A stretch of DNA of 64,000 nt, from positions 2,200,230 through 2,264,229 of the forward strand of contig NZ_CM001775.1 in the NCBI RefSeq assembly GCF_000332235.1, given 5' to 3'. Shown here in pieces: positions 55,958 to 64,000 of the stretch; the stretch's first letter is position 1, and each line of letters begins with the position of its first letter. This stretch comes from Geminocystis herdmanii PCC 6308 (lineage in GTDB: Bacteria; Cyanobacteriota; Cyanobacteriia; Cyanobacteriales; Cyanobacteriaceae). The notes below the pieces were generated by a model. It was given only the letters and a program-made list of their open reading frames with translations, made no database searches and was not told the DNA's origin. A program made the position numbers and the translations under genes.

Positions 55958-58234
55958 GTGGCAGTGAAAAACAACAACAAAAAATCTAGTTATTTAACCG
56001 ATAATCAGGGTAAATGCTCTGTTAAGTTACCTTTTAAGAGATTAACAGGAAAGGACCTTGGTTCAAACCCTGATAGTCAGTTATTTTGGCGAAAAACCCT
56101 AATTTTGACCTTATTATCGAGTTTAGGGTTAACTAATCCCATGAAAGCTATGACAGAATCGGAAACTCTTACCGCCTCCATTCCCATACCTGTTTCCCCT
56201 GCGGAAGAATCAGCACCCGAAGCCATTGCTTTGTCACCCCAACCGAATCCCCTATATTCTTCTACTCCTATTCCCGTCTTATTTCCCGATGTGTCAGGGG
56301 CAGATACAACTAAAAATTTAATTGCTCAAACAGAAACAAATCCCCCTCAAACAACCCCTCAAGTAACTCCAACTCCCCCTCAAACAACCCCTCAAGTAAC
56401 TCCAACTTCCCCTCAAACAACTCCTCAACCCACCTCAGAAGAAGCTAGAGTATTAGTTTCCGAAGTCGATATTGCTGGAGTAGATGGGGAATTAAAAGAC
56501 TTAGTTTATAACACTATTAGAACAAATCCGGGACGTACCACCACTCGATCGAGATTACAAGAAGACATTAACGCTATTTACGCTACAGGTTATTTTAGTA
56601 ACGTCAGAGTTACCCCCGAAGATACTCAATATGGTGTAAAAATTACTTTTGAATTGCAACCAAACCCAGTGTTAAATCGCCTAGAGATTGATACTCTTCC
56701 TGCTAAAAGTGATGGACAAAGTTCCTTACTACCCAAAGAAGTCATAGACAAAGCCTTTGAAGATCAGTATGGAAGAATCTTGAATTTAAGAGACTTACAA
56801 GAAGGCATCGCCGAGTTAAACAAATGGTACACTGATAATGGTTATGACTTAGCACAAGTAGTCGGAGCGCCTCAAATTAGCCCTGATGGAGTCGTTACCC
56901 TCATAATTGCAGAAGGACAACTAGAGAATATTCAAGTAAGATTCTTTAACGAAGAAGAAGAAGAAGTCAACGGCAAAACTAGAGATTTCATTGTCACCAG
57001 AGAAATGAAACTAAAACCGGGGGATGTTTTTAACCGCCGTACCGCTCAACAAGACTTACAAAGGGTATTTGGCTTAGGCATTTTTGAAGATGTAAAACTC
57101 TCCTTTAGCCCCGGAGAAGACCCTTCTGAAGTTGTCATGAATGTTGACATAGTAGAAGGCAAAAGTGGTTCTTTAGGAGCAGGTGCGGGTATAAGTTCCT
57201 CCAGTGGTTTATTTGGAACGGTGAGCTATCAAGAACGAAATTTTGGCGGTAACAATCAAACCCTTGGTACAGAATTTCAGTTAGGAGAGAGAGAGTTATT
57301 ATTTGACTTGAATTTTCAAGACCCTTGGATTGCAGGTGATCCTTATCGTACTTCTTATAGTGCGAACCTTTTCCGTCGTCGATCGATCTCGTTGGTATAT
57401 GATGGTACAGATACAGAAACTATCCGTACAGAGGTTAATAACGATAGTCCTAGGGTTGTGCGCACAGGTGCTGGTATTTCTTTTTCTCGCCCTTTGAGTG
57501 AAGATGTTTTTACCCCCGCACAATGGGTAATTAGTACAGGGATTCAATATCAAAACATCGAAGTACAAGATGCTGACGGCGATCGATCTCCCCGTTCAGG
57601 TGAAGCCTTTGGGAATCAAAAATTAGCCTTTAATAACAGTGGTGTTGATGATTTGATTACGGTAAGATTAAACGCTGCGCAAGATACTAGAAATAATAGT
57701 TTAAACCCTACCAGTGGTAGTTTATTGCTCTTAGGTATGGAACAAACTGTACCTCTTACTTCTATTTTATACAATCGTATCCGTGCCAATTATAGTTATT
57801 ATTTACCAGTGAAATTGCTCAATTTTGATTTTATGGAAGGTCCTCAAGCCTTCGCTTTTAACTTTCAAGCAGGAACGGTTTTAGGAGATTTACCCCCCTA
57901 TGAAGCCTTTGTTCTCGGTGGTAGTAACTCCGTTCGAGGCTACGGAGAAGGAGATTTAGGGAACGGTCGATCGTACTTTCAAGCTACGGCAGAATATCGT
58001 TTTCCCATCGTTTCTTTCTTAGGTGGTACGGTATTCTTTGACTATGGTACAAATGTTGGTTCTCAGGGTGCAGTCATCGGTAAACCTGCAGAAGTAAGAG
58101 GTTTAAGCGGTGATGGTTTTGGTTATGGTTTAGGGGTAAGGGTACAGTCTCCCGTTGGTCCGATTCGTATTGATTATGCTATCAATGATGAAGGGGATAG
58201 TCGTGTTCATTTTGGCATTGGCGAAAAATTCTAA
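55958..58234 (+). CDS. Omp85/BamA family outer membrane assembly protein
   Basis: 758 residues. An N-terminal extension is followed by a signal-like hydrophobic segment (LILTLLSSLGL, about residues 48-60), a proline/threonine-rich linker with PQTTPQVTPT repeats (about 125-160), three POTRA domains (about 165-400), and a beta-barrel (about 410-758) with NFGGNNQTLG and the Omp85 signature SNSVRGYGEG near residue 655. It ends with Phe as expected. Cyanobacterial homologs insert outer membrane proteins and are related to chloroplast Toc75. It starts with GTG at 55958, or GTG two codons later. Confidence 0.95.
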   Translation: MAVKNNNKKSSYLTDNQGKCSVKLPFKRLTGKDLGSNPDSQLFWRKTLILTLLSSLGLTNPMKAMTESETLTASIPIPVSPAEESAPEAIALSPQPNPLYSSTPIPVLFPDVSGADTTKNLIAQTETNPPQTTPQVTPTPPQTTPQVTPTSPQTTPQPTSEEARVLVSEVDIAGVDGELKDLVYNTIRTNPGRTTTRSRLQEDINAIYATGYFSNVRVTPEDTQYGVKITFELQPNPVLNRLEIDTLPAKSDGQSSLLPKEVIDKAFEDQYGRILNLRDLQEGIAELNKWYTDNGYDLAQVVGAPQISPDGVVTLIIAEGQLENIQVRFFNEEEEEVNGKTRDFIVTREMKLKPGDVFNRRTAQQDLQRVFGLGIFEDVKLSFSPGEDPSEVVMNVDIVEGKSGSLGAGAGISSSSGLFGTVSYQERNFGGNNQTLGTEFQLGERELLFDLNFQDPWIAGDPYRTSYSANLFRRRSISLVYDGTDTETIRTEVNNDSPRVVRTGAGISFSRPLSEDVFTPAQWVISTGIQYQNIEVQDADGDRSPRSGEAFGNQKLAFNNSGVDDLITVRLNAAQDTRNNSLNPTSGSLLLLGMEQTVPLTSILYNRIRANYSYYLPVKLLNFDFMEGPQAFAFNFQAGTVLGDLPPYEAFVLGGSNSVRGYGEGDLGNGRSYFQATAEYRFPIVSFLGGTVFFDYGTNVGSQGAVIGKPAEVRGLSGDGFGYGLGVRVQSPVGPIRIDYAINDEGDSRVHFGIGEKF

Positions 58235-58253
58235 TTCATAAAGCAATATTAAT

Positions 58254-58328
58254 GTTCGTAGTAAGGGTTTTAACCCTTTTTTTCCCAATTTTTGAAGATG
58301 CCGAATGGCTAAAGCCATCACTACAAAC
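58254..58328. repeat. MITE-like palindromic repeat, family A, copy 4
   Basis: 75 bp from GTTCGTAGTA to CACTACAAAC with AAGGGTTTTAACCCTT and TGGCTAAAGCCA inside. It lies 20 bp after the Omp85 stop and 18 bp before the futB-like ATG, so it occupies nearly the whole spacer. Confidence 0.88.
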
Positions 58329-58345
58329 TTGTTTGATAATTTTCT

Positions 58346-60025
58346 ATGAAAACATCCTCTGTTTCACAATCTTGGTTAAATCAACTACCGAATTATCTTT
58401 GGTATCTATCCTTGGGATCGATCGCATTCTTAATTTCTTTACCAATTCTCACCGTTGCTAGTAGTATTTTTGCTGATCATCAGGAAATTTGGCAACATTT
58501 ACGAGATACTGTACTCAAGGATTATATTGTTAACTCTCTGATTTTAATGATGGGAGTTAGTATTGGTGTCCTGATTATTGGGGTTAGTTGTGCATGGTTA
58601 GTCACCATGTGTGAGTTTGTGGGAGCGAGTACCTTTGAATGGTTACTTTTAATGCCTCTAGCCGCTCCTGCTTATATTCTGGCTTATAGTTATACCAGTA
58701 TGTTAGAGTATTTTGGACCTGTGCAAATATGGTTAAGAAGTTTTTTTGGATGGGAAAGTATTGATGACTATTGGTTTCCCTCTATTCGCAATATCGGAGG
58801 GGCGATCGTACTGTTGGTATTAGTGTTATATCCCTATGTTTATCTTTTAGCTAGGGTTGCCTTTTTAGAACAGTCCACCTGTACTGTAGAAGCAAGTCGA
58901 TCGCTCGGTTATAATCCTTGGCAGAGTTTTCTTAAAGTAGCGTTACCCTTAGCTCGTCCTTCCATTGTGGCAGGTTTAGCCTTGGCTTTGATGGAAACTT
59001 TGAATGATTTTGGTACAGTACAATATTTTGGGGTGAGTACTTTTACCACAGGTATTTATCGCACATGGTTTGGCATGGGTGAAAGAGTCGCCGCCGCGCA
59101 GTTGGCTTCTTTTTTGATGGTATTTGTACTTATTTTAATCTTTTTAGAGCGTCGATCGAGAGCTAATGCCCGTTACTATCAAACTAATAGCGTCAATCAG
59201 CAAATACCCCGTTTTGAGTTGAATTGGTGGCGCAGTATTCTGGCTTTTGCTAGTTGCTCGATTCCCGTTTTGCTAGGTTTTATTATCCCTACTATCTACC
59301 TCTTAGATTTAACGATTCGTAATCGAGAAGAAACTCTTAATGATAGTTTTTGGACTTTAACCCAAAATAGCCTTCTCCTAGCGATAATTAGTGCCATCAT
59401 CGCTATTATTATCGGTTTATTCATGGCTTATGGGCAAAGGTTAATACCCCATACCATTCTTAATATTTCTGTGCGTATTTCCTCTATGGGTTACGCCATA
59501 CCCGGTTCAGTTATTGCCGTTGGCATCATGATTCCTCTAGGTATCTTCGATAATAGTCTCGATGAATGGATGTTCAATAATTTTAACATCTCCACAGGGT
59601 TGTTACTCAGTGGCACGATCATTGCCTTAGTTTATGCCTACCTTGTGAGATTTTTAGCGGTATCTTTCAATACCATCGAATCTAGCCTAGGAAAAATTAA
59701 ACCTAACCTTGACGATGCTTCTCGTAGCCTTGGTTATGGAGCATTTTCTACTCTCTTTAAAATTCATTTACCCCTCCTTGGGGGCGGACTTTTAACCGCT
59801 TTAATGTTGGTTTTTGTGGATGTGATGAAAGAATTACCTGCCACCTTAGTGATGCGTCCTTTCAACTTTGATACTTTAGCGGTGAGGGTATATCAATACG
59901 CTTCCGATGAGCGACTCATTGAAGCATCAGCACCTGCTTTAGCTATCATGTTAGTAGGTATTATTCCTGTTATCTTCCTCAGTTATCGTATTGCTCAATC
60001 TCGATCGATCGTCAGTAGAGATTAA
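58346..60025 (+). CDS. futB: Iron(III) ABC transporter permease, FutB-type
   Basis: 559-residue inner membrane permease with two fused BPD-type halves, about 12 helices. Two EAA-like loops contact the ATPase: EASRSLGYNPWQSFLKVALPLARP (about 190) and DASRSLGYGAFSTLFKIHLPLLGGG (about 455). This fused arrangement is that of cyanobacterial FutB and the SfuB/HitB group that import ferric iron; a thiamine-type permease is less likely because of the length. The ATPase and binding protein are not adjacent. A repeat element sits in its 5' leader. Confidence 0.88.
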   Translation: MKTSSVSQSWLNQLPNYLWYLSLGSIAFLISLPILTVASSIFADHQEIWQHLRDTVLKDYIVNSLILMMGVSIGVLIIGVSCAWLVTMCEFVGASTFEWLLLMPLAAPAYILAYSYTSMLEYFGPVQIWLRSFFGWESIDDYWFPSIRNIGGAIVLLVLVLYPYVYLLARVAFLEQSTCTVEASRSLGYNPWQSFLKVALPLARPSIVAGLALALMETLNDFGTVQYFGVSTFTTGIYRTWFGMGERVAAAQLASFLMVFVLILIFLERRSRANARYYQTNSVNQQIPRFELNWWRSILAFASCSIPVLLGFIIPTIYLLDLTIRNREETLNDSFWTLTQNSLLLAIISAIIAIIIGLFMAYGQRLIPHTILNISVRISSMGYAIPGSVIAVGIMIPLGIFDNSLDEWMFNNFNISTGLLLSGTIIALVYAYLVRFLAVSFNTIESSLGKIKPNLDDASRSLGYGAFSTLFKIHLPLLGGGLLTALMLVFVDVMKELPATLVMRPFNFDTLAVRVYQYASDERLIEASAPALAIMLVGIIPVIFLSYRIAQSRSIVSRD

Positions 60026-60064
60026 AATATTAATTTATTGCTTTGATTCATTTTGAGGTTTTTC

Positions 60065-60088
60065 TTTGGTGTTAATCGATACACCAAA
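60065..60088. terminator. Inverted repeat downstream of futB
   Basis: TTTGGTGT (60065-60072) and ACACCAAA (60081-60088) form an 8-bp stem with loop TAATCGAT, 40 bp past the futB stop and 17 bp before the TATAAT of the next unit. It could be the futB terminator or an operator of the riboswitch promoter. Confidence 0.45.
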
Positions 60089-60104
60089 ATTTCGATCGTT
60101 GCGT

Positions 60105-60110
60105 TATAAT
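60105..60110 (+). promoter_or_regulatory. -10 element of the riboswitch transcript
   Basis: A consensus TATAAT about 9 bp upstream of the riboswitch core. No good -35 is visible at the usual spacing (CACCAA at 60082-60087). Confidence 0.5.
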
Positions 60111-60118
60111 TAATTTTA

Positions 60119-60256
60119 CCCAGAGTCAGTCAGCCTAGTTCCAATAAAATGGAAGCGGGGGAACCAATTTAGGGGCTTATTTCTAAGATTTTACTAGAAA
60201 AGAACATCTCTCAGTTCTAGCCCGTCAGCTAACCTCGTAGGCATTGAGAGGAGACT
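60119..60256 (+). ncRNA. c-di-AMP riboswitch (ydaO-yuaA leader)
   Basis: Two conserved blocks of the ydaO-type aptamer are present in order: GCGGGGGAACCAAUUU-AGGGGCUU (60155-60178) and CCCGUCAGCUAACCUCGUAGGC with GAGAGGAG (60221-60252). The variable middle forms a hairpin region (TTACTAGAAAAGAACATCTC). The family normally switches transcription off when c-di-AMP is high and usually controls osmolyte or potassium transport, or cell-wall genes. Here it lies upstream of exoD and an ArsB/SLC13-type transporter. The distance to the exoD ATG is about 270 nt, longer than usual, and no clear terminator was picked out after the aptamer. Confidence 0.9.
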
Positions 60257-60527
60257 AAAGAATTAACATTTTCAATGTTACAAATTCATTTAGGTATTCC
60301 TATTGACCAAACTCTTCATTGATCATCCTTTTTGAATTTGAGGTTTATTTATTTAATGATTTATTTCTAACCATTATTTTTCATAAAAATTACTCATTTA
60401 TTTCTATTGTTTAGCTTGTCTAAAAATAGTTAAATTTTTAGGTATTTAAAATTATTTTAGCTTTTAATTATTTGTATTTAAAGGCTAGTTTTTAGTAGTC
60501 AATTATTAAACAAATAACCAATATTAA

Positions 60528-61136
60528 ATGAATTTAAGATTTTCTCAAGATTTAGAAGTTTTACTGAAACGTTTATTAGACAAACCTTTAAGTCTATCTG
60601 AAATTGTGAGTGAAACCTCAGAAAGAGGATTTAGTTTAGTACTTAGTATTTTAGCATTACCTTTTTTATTTCCTTTAATTCCCCCCGGTGTTTCTACTAT
60701 TTTAGGCAGTGGATGTTTATTTTTAGGTTTACAAATGGCTTTAGGAAGGACATCTCCTTGGCTACCTTCAAAAATAGCACATTTTCAATTTCCCCGAAAT
60801 TTTACCCGTCAAATTCTAAGTAATTTTAAAAGGATTAGCCGTAGATTAGAAAAAATGATTTCCCCCCGTTGGTTAAGTGTTTCAGAGAATAAATTTTTTT
60901 GGAAAATCAATGGATTTTGTATCGCTTGGTTAGCTTTTTTGTTGATGTTACCGATTCCTTTTACTAACCCTTTACCCGCAGGAATTATCTTACTTTTAGC
61001 TATCGCTACTTTAGAAGCTGATGGTTTATTAATTTGTATCGCTTATGTTTTAACTATTTTTGCTACTTTATTTTTTGCGTTTTTAGGCTACGCAATTTGG
61101 AAAACCCCAGAAATATTACCTTCTATTTTTCAATAA
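60528..61136 (+). CDS. Exopolysaccharide biosynthesis protein ExoD
   Basis: 202 residues, ExoD family. The conserved start is EVLLKRLLDKPLSLSEIVSETSERGFSLVLSILALPFLFPLIPPG (about 12-55), followed by a loop with SPWLPSKIA and two further hydrophobic stretches. It is an inner membrane protein of uncertain biochemical function, linked in rhizobia to exopolysaccharide and alkaline stress tolerance. It follows a c-di-AMP riboswitch and lies 37 bp upstream of an ion transporter gene, suggesting an osmotic or ionic stress operon. Confidence 0.9.
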   Translation: MNLRFSQDLEVLLKRLLDKPLSLSEIVSETSERGFSLVLSILALPFLFPLIPPGVSTILGSGCLFLGLQMALGRTSPWLPSKIAHFQFPRNFTRQILSNFKRISRRLEKMISPRWLSVSENKFFWKINGFCIAWLAFLLMLPIPFTNPLPAGIILLLAIATLEADGLLICIAYVLTIFATLFFAFLGYAIWKTPEILPSIFQ

Positions 61137-61173
61137 CTAAATTATTCATTTTTATTTATCACCACTTATCACT

Positions 61174-62511
61174 ATGACTGATTTATCTAGCATCATCGCC
61201 GCCTCTGTTTTTATTGTCGTTATCGGATTAATTATGTCCGAAAAATTACATTTGACGATCGCCGCTTTATTGGGTGCATTAATTCTAGTTTTTACCCATA
61301 CTTTAACTTTAACAGAAGCCATCGCCTATATTAGCAGAAGTCACGCTACTTTAGTTTTGTTTTTTGGCGTGATGGTATTAGTGAGAGCATTTGAACCTAC
61401 AAAAATATTTGAGTATTTAGCGACTCAAATGGTCTTAATTGCTAAAGGTAGAGGTAAAGTACTATTATTAGGTATAATTGGCATTACTACTCCTATTTGT
61501 GCAGTTCTACCAAACGCTACAACGGTAATGTTATTAGCTCCCTTAATTCCGCCCCTAGCGGAAGAAATTGGGGTTAATTTTGTGCCATTGCTGATATTAA
61601 TGGTTTTTGTGGCAAATAGTTCAGGGTTGATTACTTTGGTCGGTGATCCCGCTACTTTTATTGTGGGAGATGCGATTAACATGAGTTTTATTGACTATAT
61701 ACAAAGATTAAGTATCGGTGGAGTTATAGCGGTAATTAGCGTTGCTATTGCGACTCCTTTTCTATTTCGGGATGTTTGGAAAACAAAATTTACGCACCTT
61801 GAAGATTTACCTCACCCCAAGGTTAATCATCCTAGAATGTTAGCATTAGGGGCATTAATTATGGCTTTTGTGTTGATATTTTTCGTCATCGGGGATTCTT
61901 TGTCAACTCCGATTTCTCCTGCGGCGGTAGCTTTATTAGGGGCGGCATTGGCTTTATTGTTAGCTCATCATAGTAAAATTGATACGGTTCACAATATCCT
62001 CAAAGATGTAGATTGGAGTACTCTGATTTTTTTCATGTCTATTTTTGTTTTAATTGGAGGCTTAGAAAAAACAGGAGTTGTCAGCAGTTTATCGGGATTA
62101 TTGGCACTTGTTTTAGGTACAAATATTTTTTTAGGCTCGATCGTGCTAATTTTTGTAGTAGGACTATTATCTAGTGTTGTGCCTAATATTCCTTTAGTGG
62201 TGGCAATGGTACCCTTATTAAAAGAATATTTAGTTAATGTGGGGTTAGTTGGTACTGAAGTACTTGATCCTAATTTCGCAGGACAATTTCCTCCTGAAGT
62301 TTTACCCCTATTTTACGCTATGATGTTTGGTGCAACCTTGGGGGGAAATGGTACTTTAGTGGGGGCATCTTCTAATATTGTCGCCGCAGGTATTGCAGAA
62401 CAACACGGTAAAGAAATTTCTTTTCATACTTTCTTGAAATACGGATTGCCGATGATGGGAATACAATTAGTTGTTTCTGCTATTTATCTAGGACTATTTT
62501 TTGTATTTTAA
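61174..62511 (+). CDS. SLC13/ArsB/NhaD-like ion transporter
   Basis: 445 residues with about 11 to 12 hydrophobic helices. The family pattern is ALLGALILVFTHTLTLTEA near the start, then PNATTVMLLAPLIPPLAEEIGV (about 112-133), ANSSGLITLVGDPATFIVG, and the C-terminal PLFYAMMFGATLGGNGTLVGASSN. This is the ion transporter superfamily with ArsB and P-protein members; the ion could be arsenite, Na+ or a carboxylate. The riboswitch upstream of the operon favours an osmotic or ionic role. ATG start. Confidence 0.9.
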   Translation: MTDLSSIIAASVFIVVIGLIMSEKLHLTIAALLGALILVFTHTLTLTEAIAYISRSHATLVLFFGVMVLVRAFEPTKIFEYLATQMVLIAKGRGKVLLLGIIGITTPICAVLPNATTVMLLAPLIPPLAEEIGVNFVPLLILMVFVANSSGLITLVGDPATFIVGDAINMSFIDYIQRLSIGGVIAVISVAIATPFLFRDVWKTKFTHLEDLPHPKVNHPRMLALGALIMAFVLIFFVIGDSLSTPISPAAVALLGAALALLLAHHSKIDTVHNILKDVDWSTLIFFMSIFVLIGGLEKTGVVSSLSGLLALVLGTNIFLGSIVLIFVVGLLSSVVPNIPLVVAMVPLLKEYLVNVGLVGTEVLDPNFAGQFPPEVLPLFYAMMFGATLGGNGTLVGASSNIVAAGIAEQHGKEISFHTFLKYGLPMMGIQLVVSAIYLGLFFVF

Positions 62512-62591
62512 ATATCTTCTCTCCAATTTTCCTGAGTTACTTATAATGGTTAGTCAATAAGAGTAAAATCAGAAATATGAGAGGAGGAAAC

Positions 62592-62849
62592 ATGAATTTT
62601 AGTGTCAAAAATGGTGCTACTAAAAAGGGTACAAAAGGAGTTCCAGATTTGTTAGATCCAAATATACTTAAATCAGCTAGAGATATTTACCTAACCTATT
62701 GTTATTTTCATGTGAAATTAGTTAAACCTCCTATTGGAGTAGCTATCGATAGAACTACCCATAGAGGACAATTATTATTTACCAAAAAACCGATTTTATT
62801 ACCTTGGGAAAATTTTATCCCCATTAATCAAATTGAATCAGAAGTTTAA
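62592..62849 (+). CDS. Conserved small hypothetical protein
   Basis: 85 residues from the ATG at 62592. This start is chosen because a strong Shine-Dalgarno AGGAGG (62582-62587) sits just upstream; the earlier ATG at 62577 overlaps it. The protein has no signal or membrane segment. A mixed alpha/beta sequence (LLDPNILKSARDIYLTYCYFHVKLVKPPIGVAIDRTTHRGQLLFTKKPI) gives no known motif to me. Confidence 0.55.
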   Translation: MNFSVKNGATKKGTKGVPDLLDPNILKSARDIYLTYCYFHVKLVKPPIGVAIDRTTHRGQLLFTKKPILLPWENFIPINQIESEV

Positions 62850-63042
62850 GCATTTGCATTTATTTATAAAAAAATTAAGACTAAACTCACAATCATTTTT
62901 TCCCAATCCCCCAATCCCCCAATACTTCACCAAGAAATTGATGGTTCACTGAGGTTGACAGGGGTAACTCGATCGAGATATAATGAACGATTGTGTGTTA
63001 AATCATGTTCGGATCAGGTAAAAGAAGCAGGAAAAGAAAATC

Positions 63043-63062
63043 ACTGCTACCTGTACGGCAGT
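63043..63062 (+). promoter_or_regulatory. Possible ribosomal-protein leader hairpin
   Basis: ACTGC (63043-63047) and GCAGT (63058-63062) can pair with a 10-nt loop, in the rplU leader just before AAAAAGGAAATTAG and the ATG. Leaders of rplU are autoregulated in some bacteria, but this structure is short and only a candidate. Confidence 0.3.
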
Positions 63063-63081
63063 ATATAAAAAGGAAATTAGT

Positions 63082-63459
63082 ATGACTTACGCAGTAATCG
63101 AAATCTGTGGCAAACAACTAAAAGTTGAAGCCGGTAGATTTTATGATCTCGATCGCATTGATGTAGAATTAGACGGTGAATTAACCATTGACAAAGTGTT
63201 ATTAATTCATCATGAAGACGAAATTCATGTAGGGCAACCTTACATTGAAAGTGGTAGCGTTGGCGGTACAATTATCGGACATCGTCGGGGGAAAAAAGTG
63301 ATTGTATATAAAATGCAACCCAAAAAGAAAACCCGTAAAAAAAGAGGACACAGACAAGAATTAAGTCGCTTATTGATTAACTCTATTAGTTTAGGGGATA
63401 ATGTGTTAGCACAGGAATCGATGGAAACTGTAGAAACAGAAGTTGCCGTTGAGGCATAA
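63082..63459 (+). CDS. rplU: 50S ribosomal protein L21
   Basis: 125 residues, bL21 family, binding 23S rRNA near L20. The start MTYAVIEICGKQLKVEAGRFYDLDRI and the basic VIVYKMQPKKKTRKKRGHRQ core are characteristic. An acidic C-terminal tail (MetValGlu-rich, ending VAVEA) is longer than in E. coli and is common in cyanobacteria. AAGGA lies about 10 bp before the ATG. rpmA follows 56 bp later. Confidence 0.97.
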   Translation: MTYAVIEICGKQLKVEAGRFYDLDRIDVELDGELTIDKVLLIHHEDEIHVGQPYIESGSVGGTIIGHRRGKKVIVYKMQPKKKTRKKRGHRQELSRLLINSISLGDNVLAQESMETVETEVAVEA

Positions 63460-63515
63460 GATTAAGCATAATATCTTATAAATATAAAGAATAAATTTAC
63501 TAGGAGTAAAAATTA

Positions 63516-63788
63516 ATGGCACATAAGAAAGGTACGGGTAGTACTAGAAACGGGAGAGATTCTAATTCTAAGCGCTTAGGCGTAAAACGTTACGGCGGTG
63601 AATTAGTTAAAGCTGGTAATATTTTAGTTCGTCAACGTGGCACTAAAATCTATCCCGGTAATAATGTTGGTATCGGTAAAGATGATACTCTTTTCGCTTT
63701 AATCGAAGGTATTGTGACTTTTGAACATAAAACCGCTAGTCGTAAAAAAGTTAGTGTTTATGCTGTAGAAGTAGCACCAGCAGCCTAA
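63516..63788 (+). CDS. rpmA: 50S ribosomal protein L27
   Basis: 90 residues, bL27 family, near the peptidyl transferase centre. It begins [28 protein letters not shown] with no N-terminal leader to be cleaved. The internal motif [28 protein letters not shown] is intact. It follows rplU as usual, with GGAG about 10 bp upstream of the ATG. A palindromic hairpin lies 36 bp after the stop. Confidence 0.97.
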   Translation: MAHKKGTGSTRNGRDSNSKRLGVKRYGGELVKAGNILVRQRGTKIYPGNNVGIGKDDTLFALIEGIVTFEHKTASRKKVSVYAVEVAPAA

Positions 63789-63823
63789 AGTTAACTAGGT
63801 TTAGGTTTTCAAAAAACAATGTA

Positions 63824-63850
63824 GGGGTTGAACAATGTTCAACCCTTTCT
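63824..63850 (+). terminator. Palindromic terminator after rpmA
   Basis: GGGTTGAACA and TGTTCAACCC form a 10-bp stem with a 1-nt centre (63825-63845), followed by TTTCTTTTT. This is the best terminator-like member of the three-copy palindrome family seen at 48-84 and 13578-13598. Confidence 0.7.
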
Positions 63851-63908
63851 TTTTATAGCTTTCTGATTTATCAGGCAAATAAATATTAGACTTGTCCAAT
63901 ATTTAACA

Positions 63909-63968
63909 GAATAAGGGTTAAAACCCTTACTACAAACAAATTAAAAATCTTTTCTGAAGAAGTCTATT
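63909..63968. repeat. MITE-like palindromic repeat, family A, inverted copy
   Basis: AATAAGGGTTAAAACCCTTACTACAAAC followed by the flank AAAAATCTTTTCTGAAGAAGTCTATT. This is the reverse complement of the arrangement at 25822-25881. The other inverted end is absent, so this is a half copy. Confidence 0.75.
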
Positions 63969-64000
63969 ATATAAAAATTTGATTTAAGCGGGTGGGGGGA

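Larger units (their letters stand above)
60026..60527. other. Leader region of exoD
   Basis: About 500 bp containing the futB 3' inverted repeat, a TATAAT, the c-di-AMP riboswitch and then about 270 bp of very AT-rich leader with one weak hairpin (AACATT-TTC-AATGTT, 60265-60279). No open frame of note. Confidence 0.6.

Noticed and set aside
58252-58461. Short open frame spanning the family A repeat before futB
   Set aside because: It overlaps the futB-like start in another frame and its N-terminus is encoded by the repeat element.
63043-63062. A firm L21 autoregulatory leader call
   Set aside because: The hairpin has only five pairs and a 10-nt loop; it is kept only as a low-confidence candidate.

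Overview
This 64 kb window looks like chromosomal DNA from a low-GC cyanobacterium, probably a unicellular Geminocystis- or Cyanobacterium-type organism. That placement is inferred from gene content. The genes pointing to cyanobacteria are an NDH-1 NdhD subunit, a FutB-type iron permease, an Omp85 protein with a proline-rich leader, a Zur-like regulator next to bacterioferritins, and the rplU-rpmA pair. The palindrome CGATCG, usually as tCGATCGa, is scattered through genes and spacers and looks like a drifted form of the cyanobacterial HIP1 repeat. Most genes are separate transcription units on alternating strands with AT-rich spacers.

Layout. 0.1-8.8 kb is a surface-glycan cluster: a sulfotransferase-like protein, two tandem paralogs of an N-terminal glycosyltransferase half (one fused to a methyltransferase-like domain), a protein joining a GT4 C-terminal half to a GT2 domain, and two GT4 enzymes. 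Three of these proteins end in a coiled coil and the same short tail. 8.9-11.3 kb is a metal and oxidative-stress block: SodB, two bacterioferritins with complementary defects, and a divergent Zur-like regulator with metal-box-like palindromes between them. 11.4-26.5 kb is mostly housekeeping (glyS, argC, ndhD, cinA) with a YefM-YoeB type toxin-antitoxin pair, an AI-2E family permease, several exported proteins and a coiled-coil gene broken by an in-frame TGA. 26.8-37 kb holds a HEAT/WD40 protein, a YddA/BacA-like ABC exporter, a CYTH phosphohydrolase, tRNA-Cys, a YrdC-family protein, a quinone-reductase-like dehydrogenase and an acetolactate synthase-like enzyme.

37.2-47.8 kb is one giant gene (3548 codons). 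It encodes a probable secreted or surface protein built of FG-GAP/VCBS propellers, Calx-beta modules, EF-hand-like loops and a C-terminal DUF4114 domain. One whole propeller appears to be inserted inside a Calx-beta module. Upstream lies a C-rich minisatellite and a TetR regulator. 49-64 kb holds a PBP4-type carboxypeptidase, tsaE, a CNNM/HlyC membrane protein, plsC, tRNA-Pro, trpA, purC, Omp85, futB, then a c-di-AMP (ydaO-type) riboswitch ahead of exoD and an ArsB/SLC13-type transporter, and finally rplU-rpmA.

The spacers are rich in repeats: three families of small palindromic or MITE-like elements, heptameric tandem repeats (STRR type) and longer minisatellites. They often sit directly against stop or start codons. 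The most notable items are the c-di-AMP riboswitch upstream of exoD, the propeller-in-Calx-beta insertion, the split and duplicated glycosyltransferase locus with its shared tail, the complementary bacterioferritins, and the TGA-interrupted coiled-coil gene.
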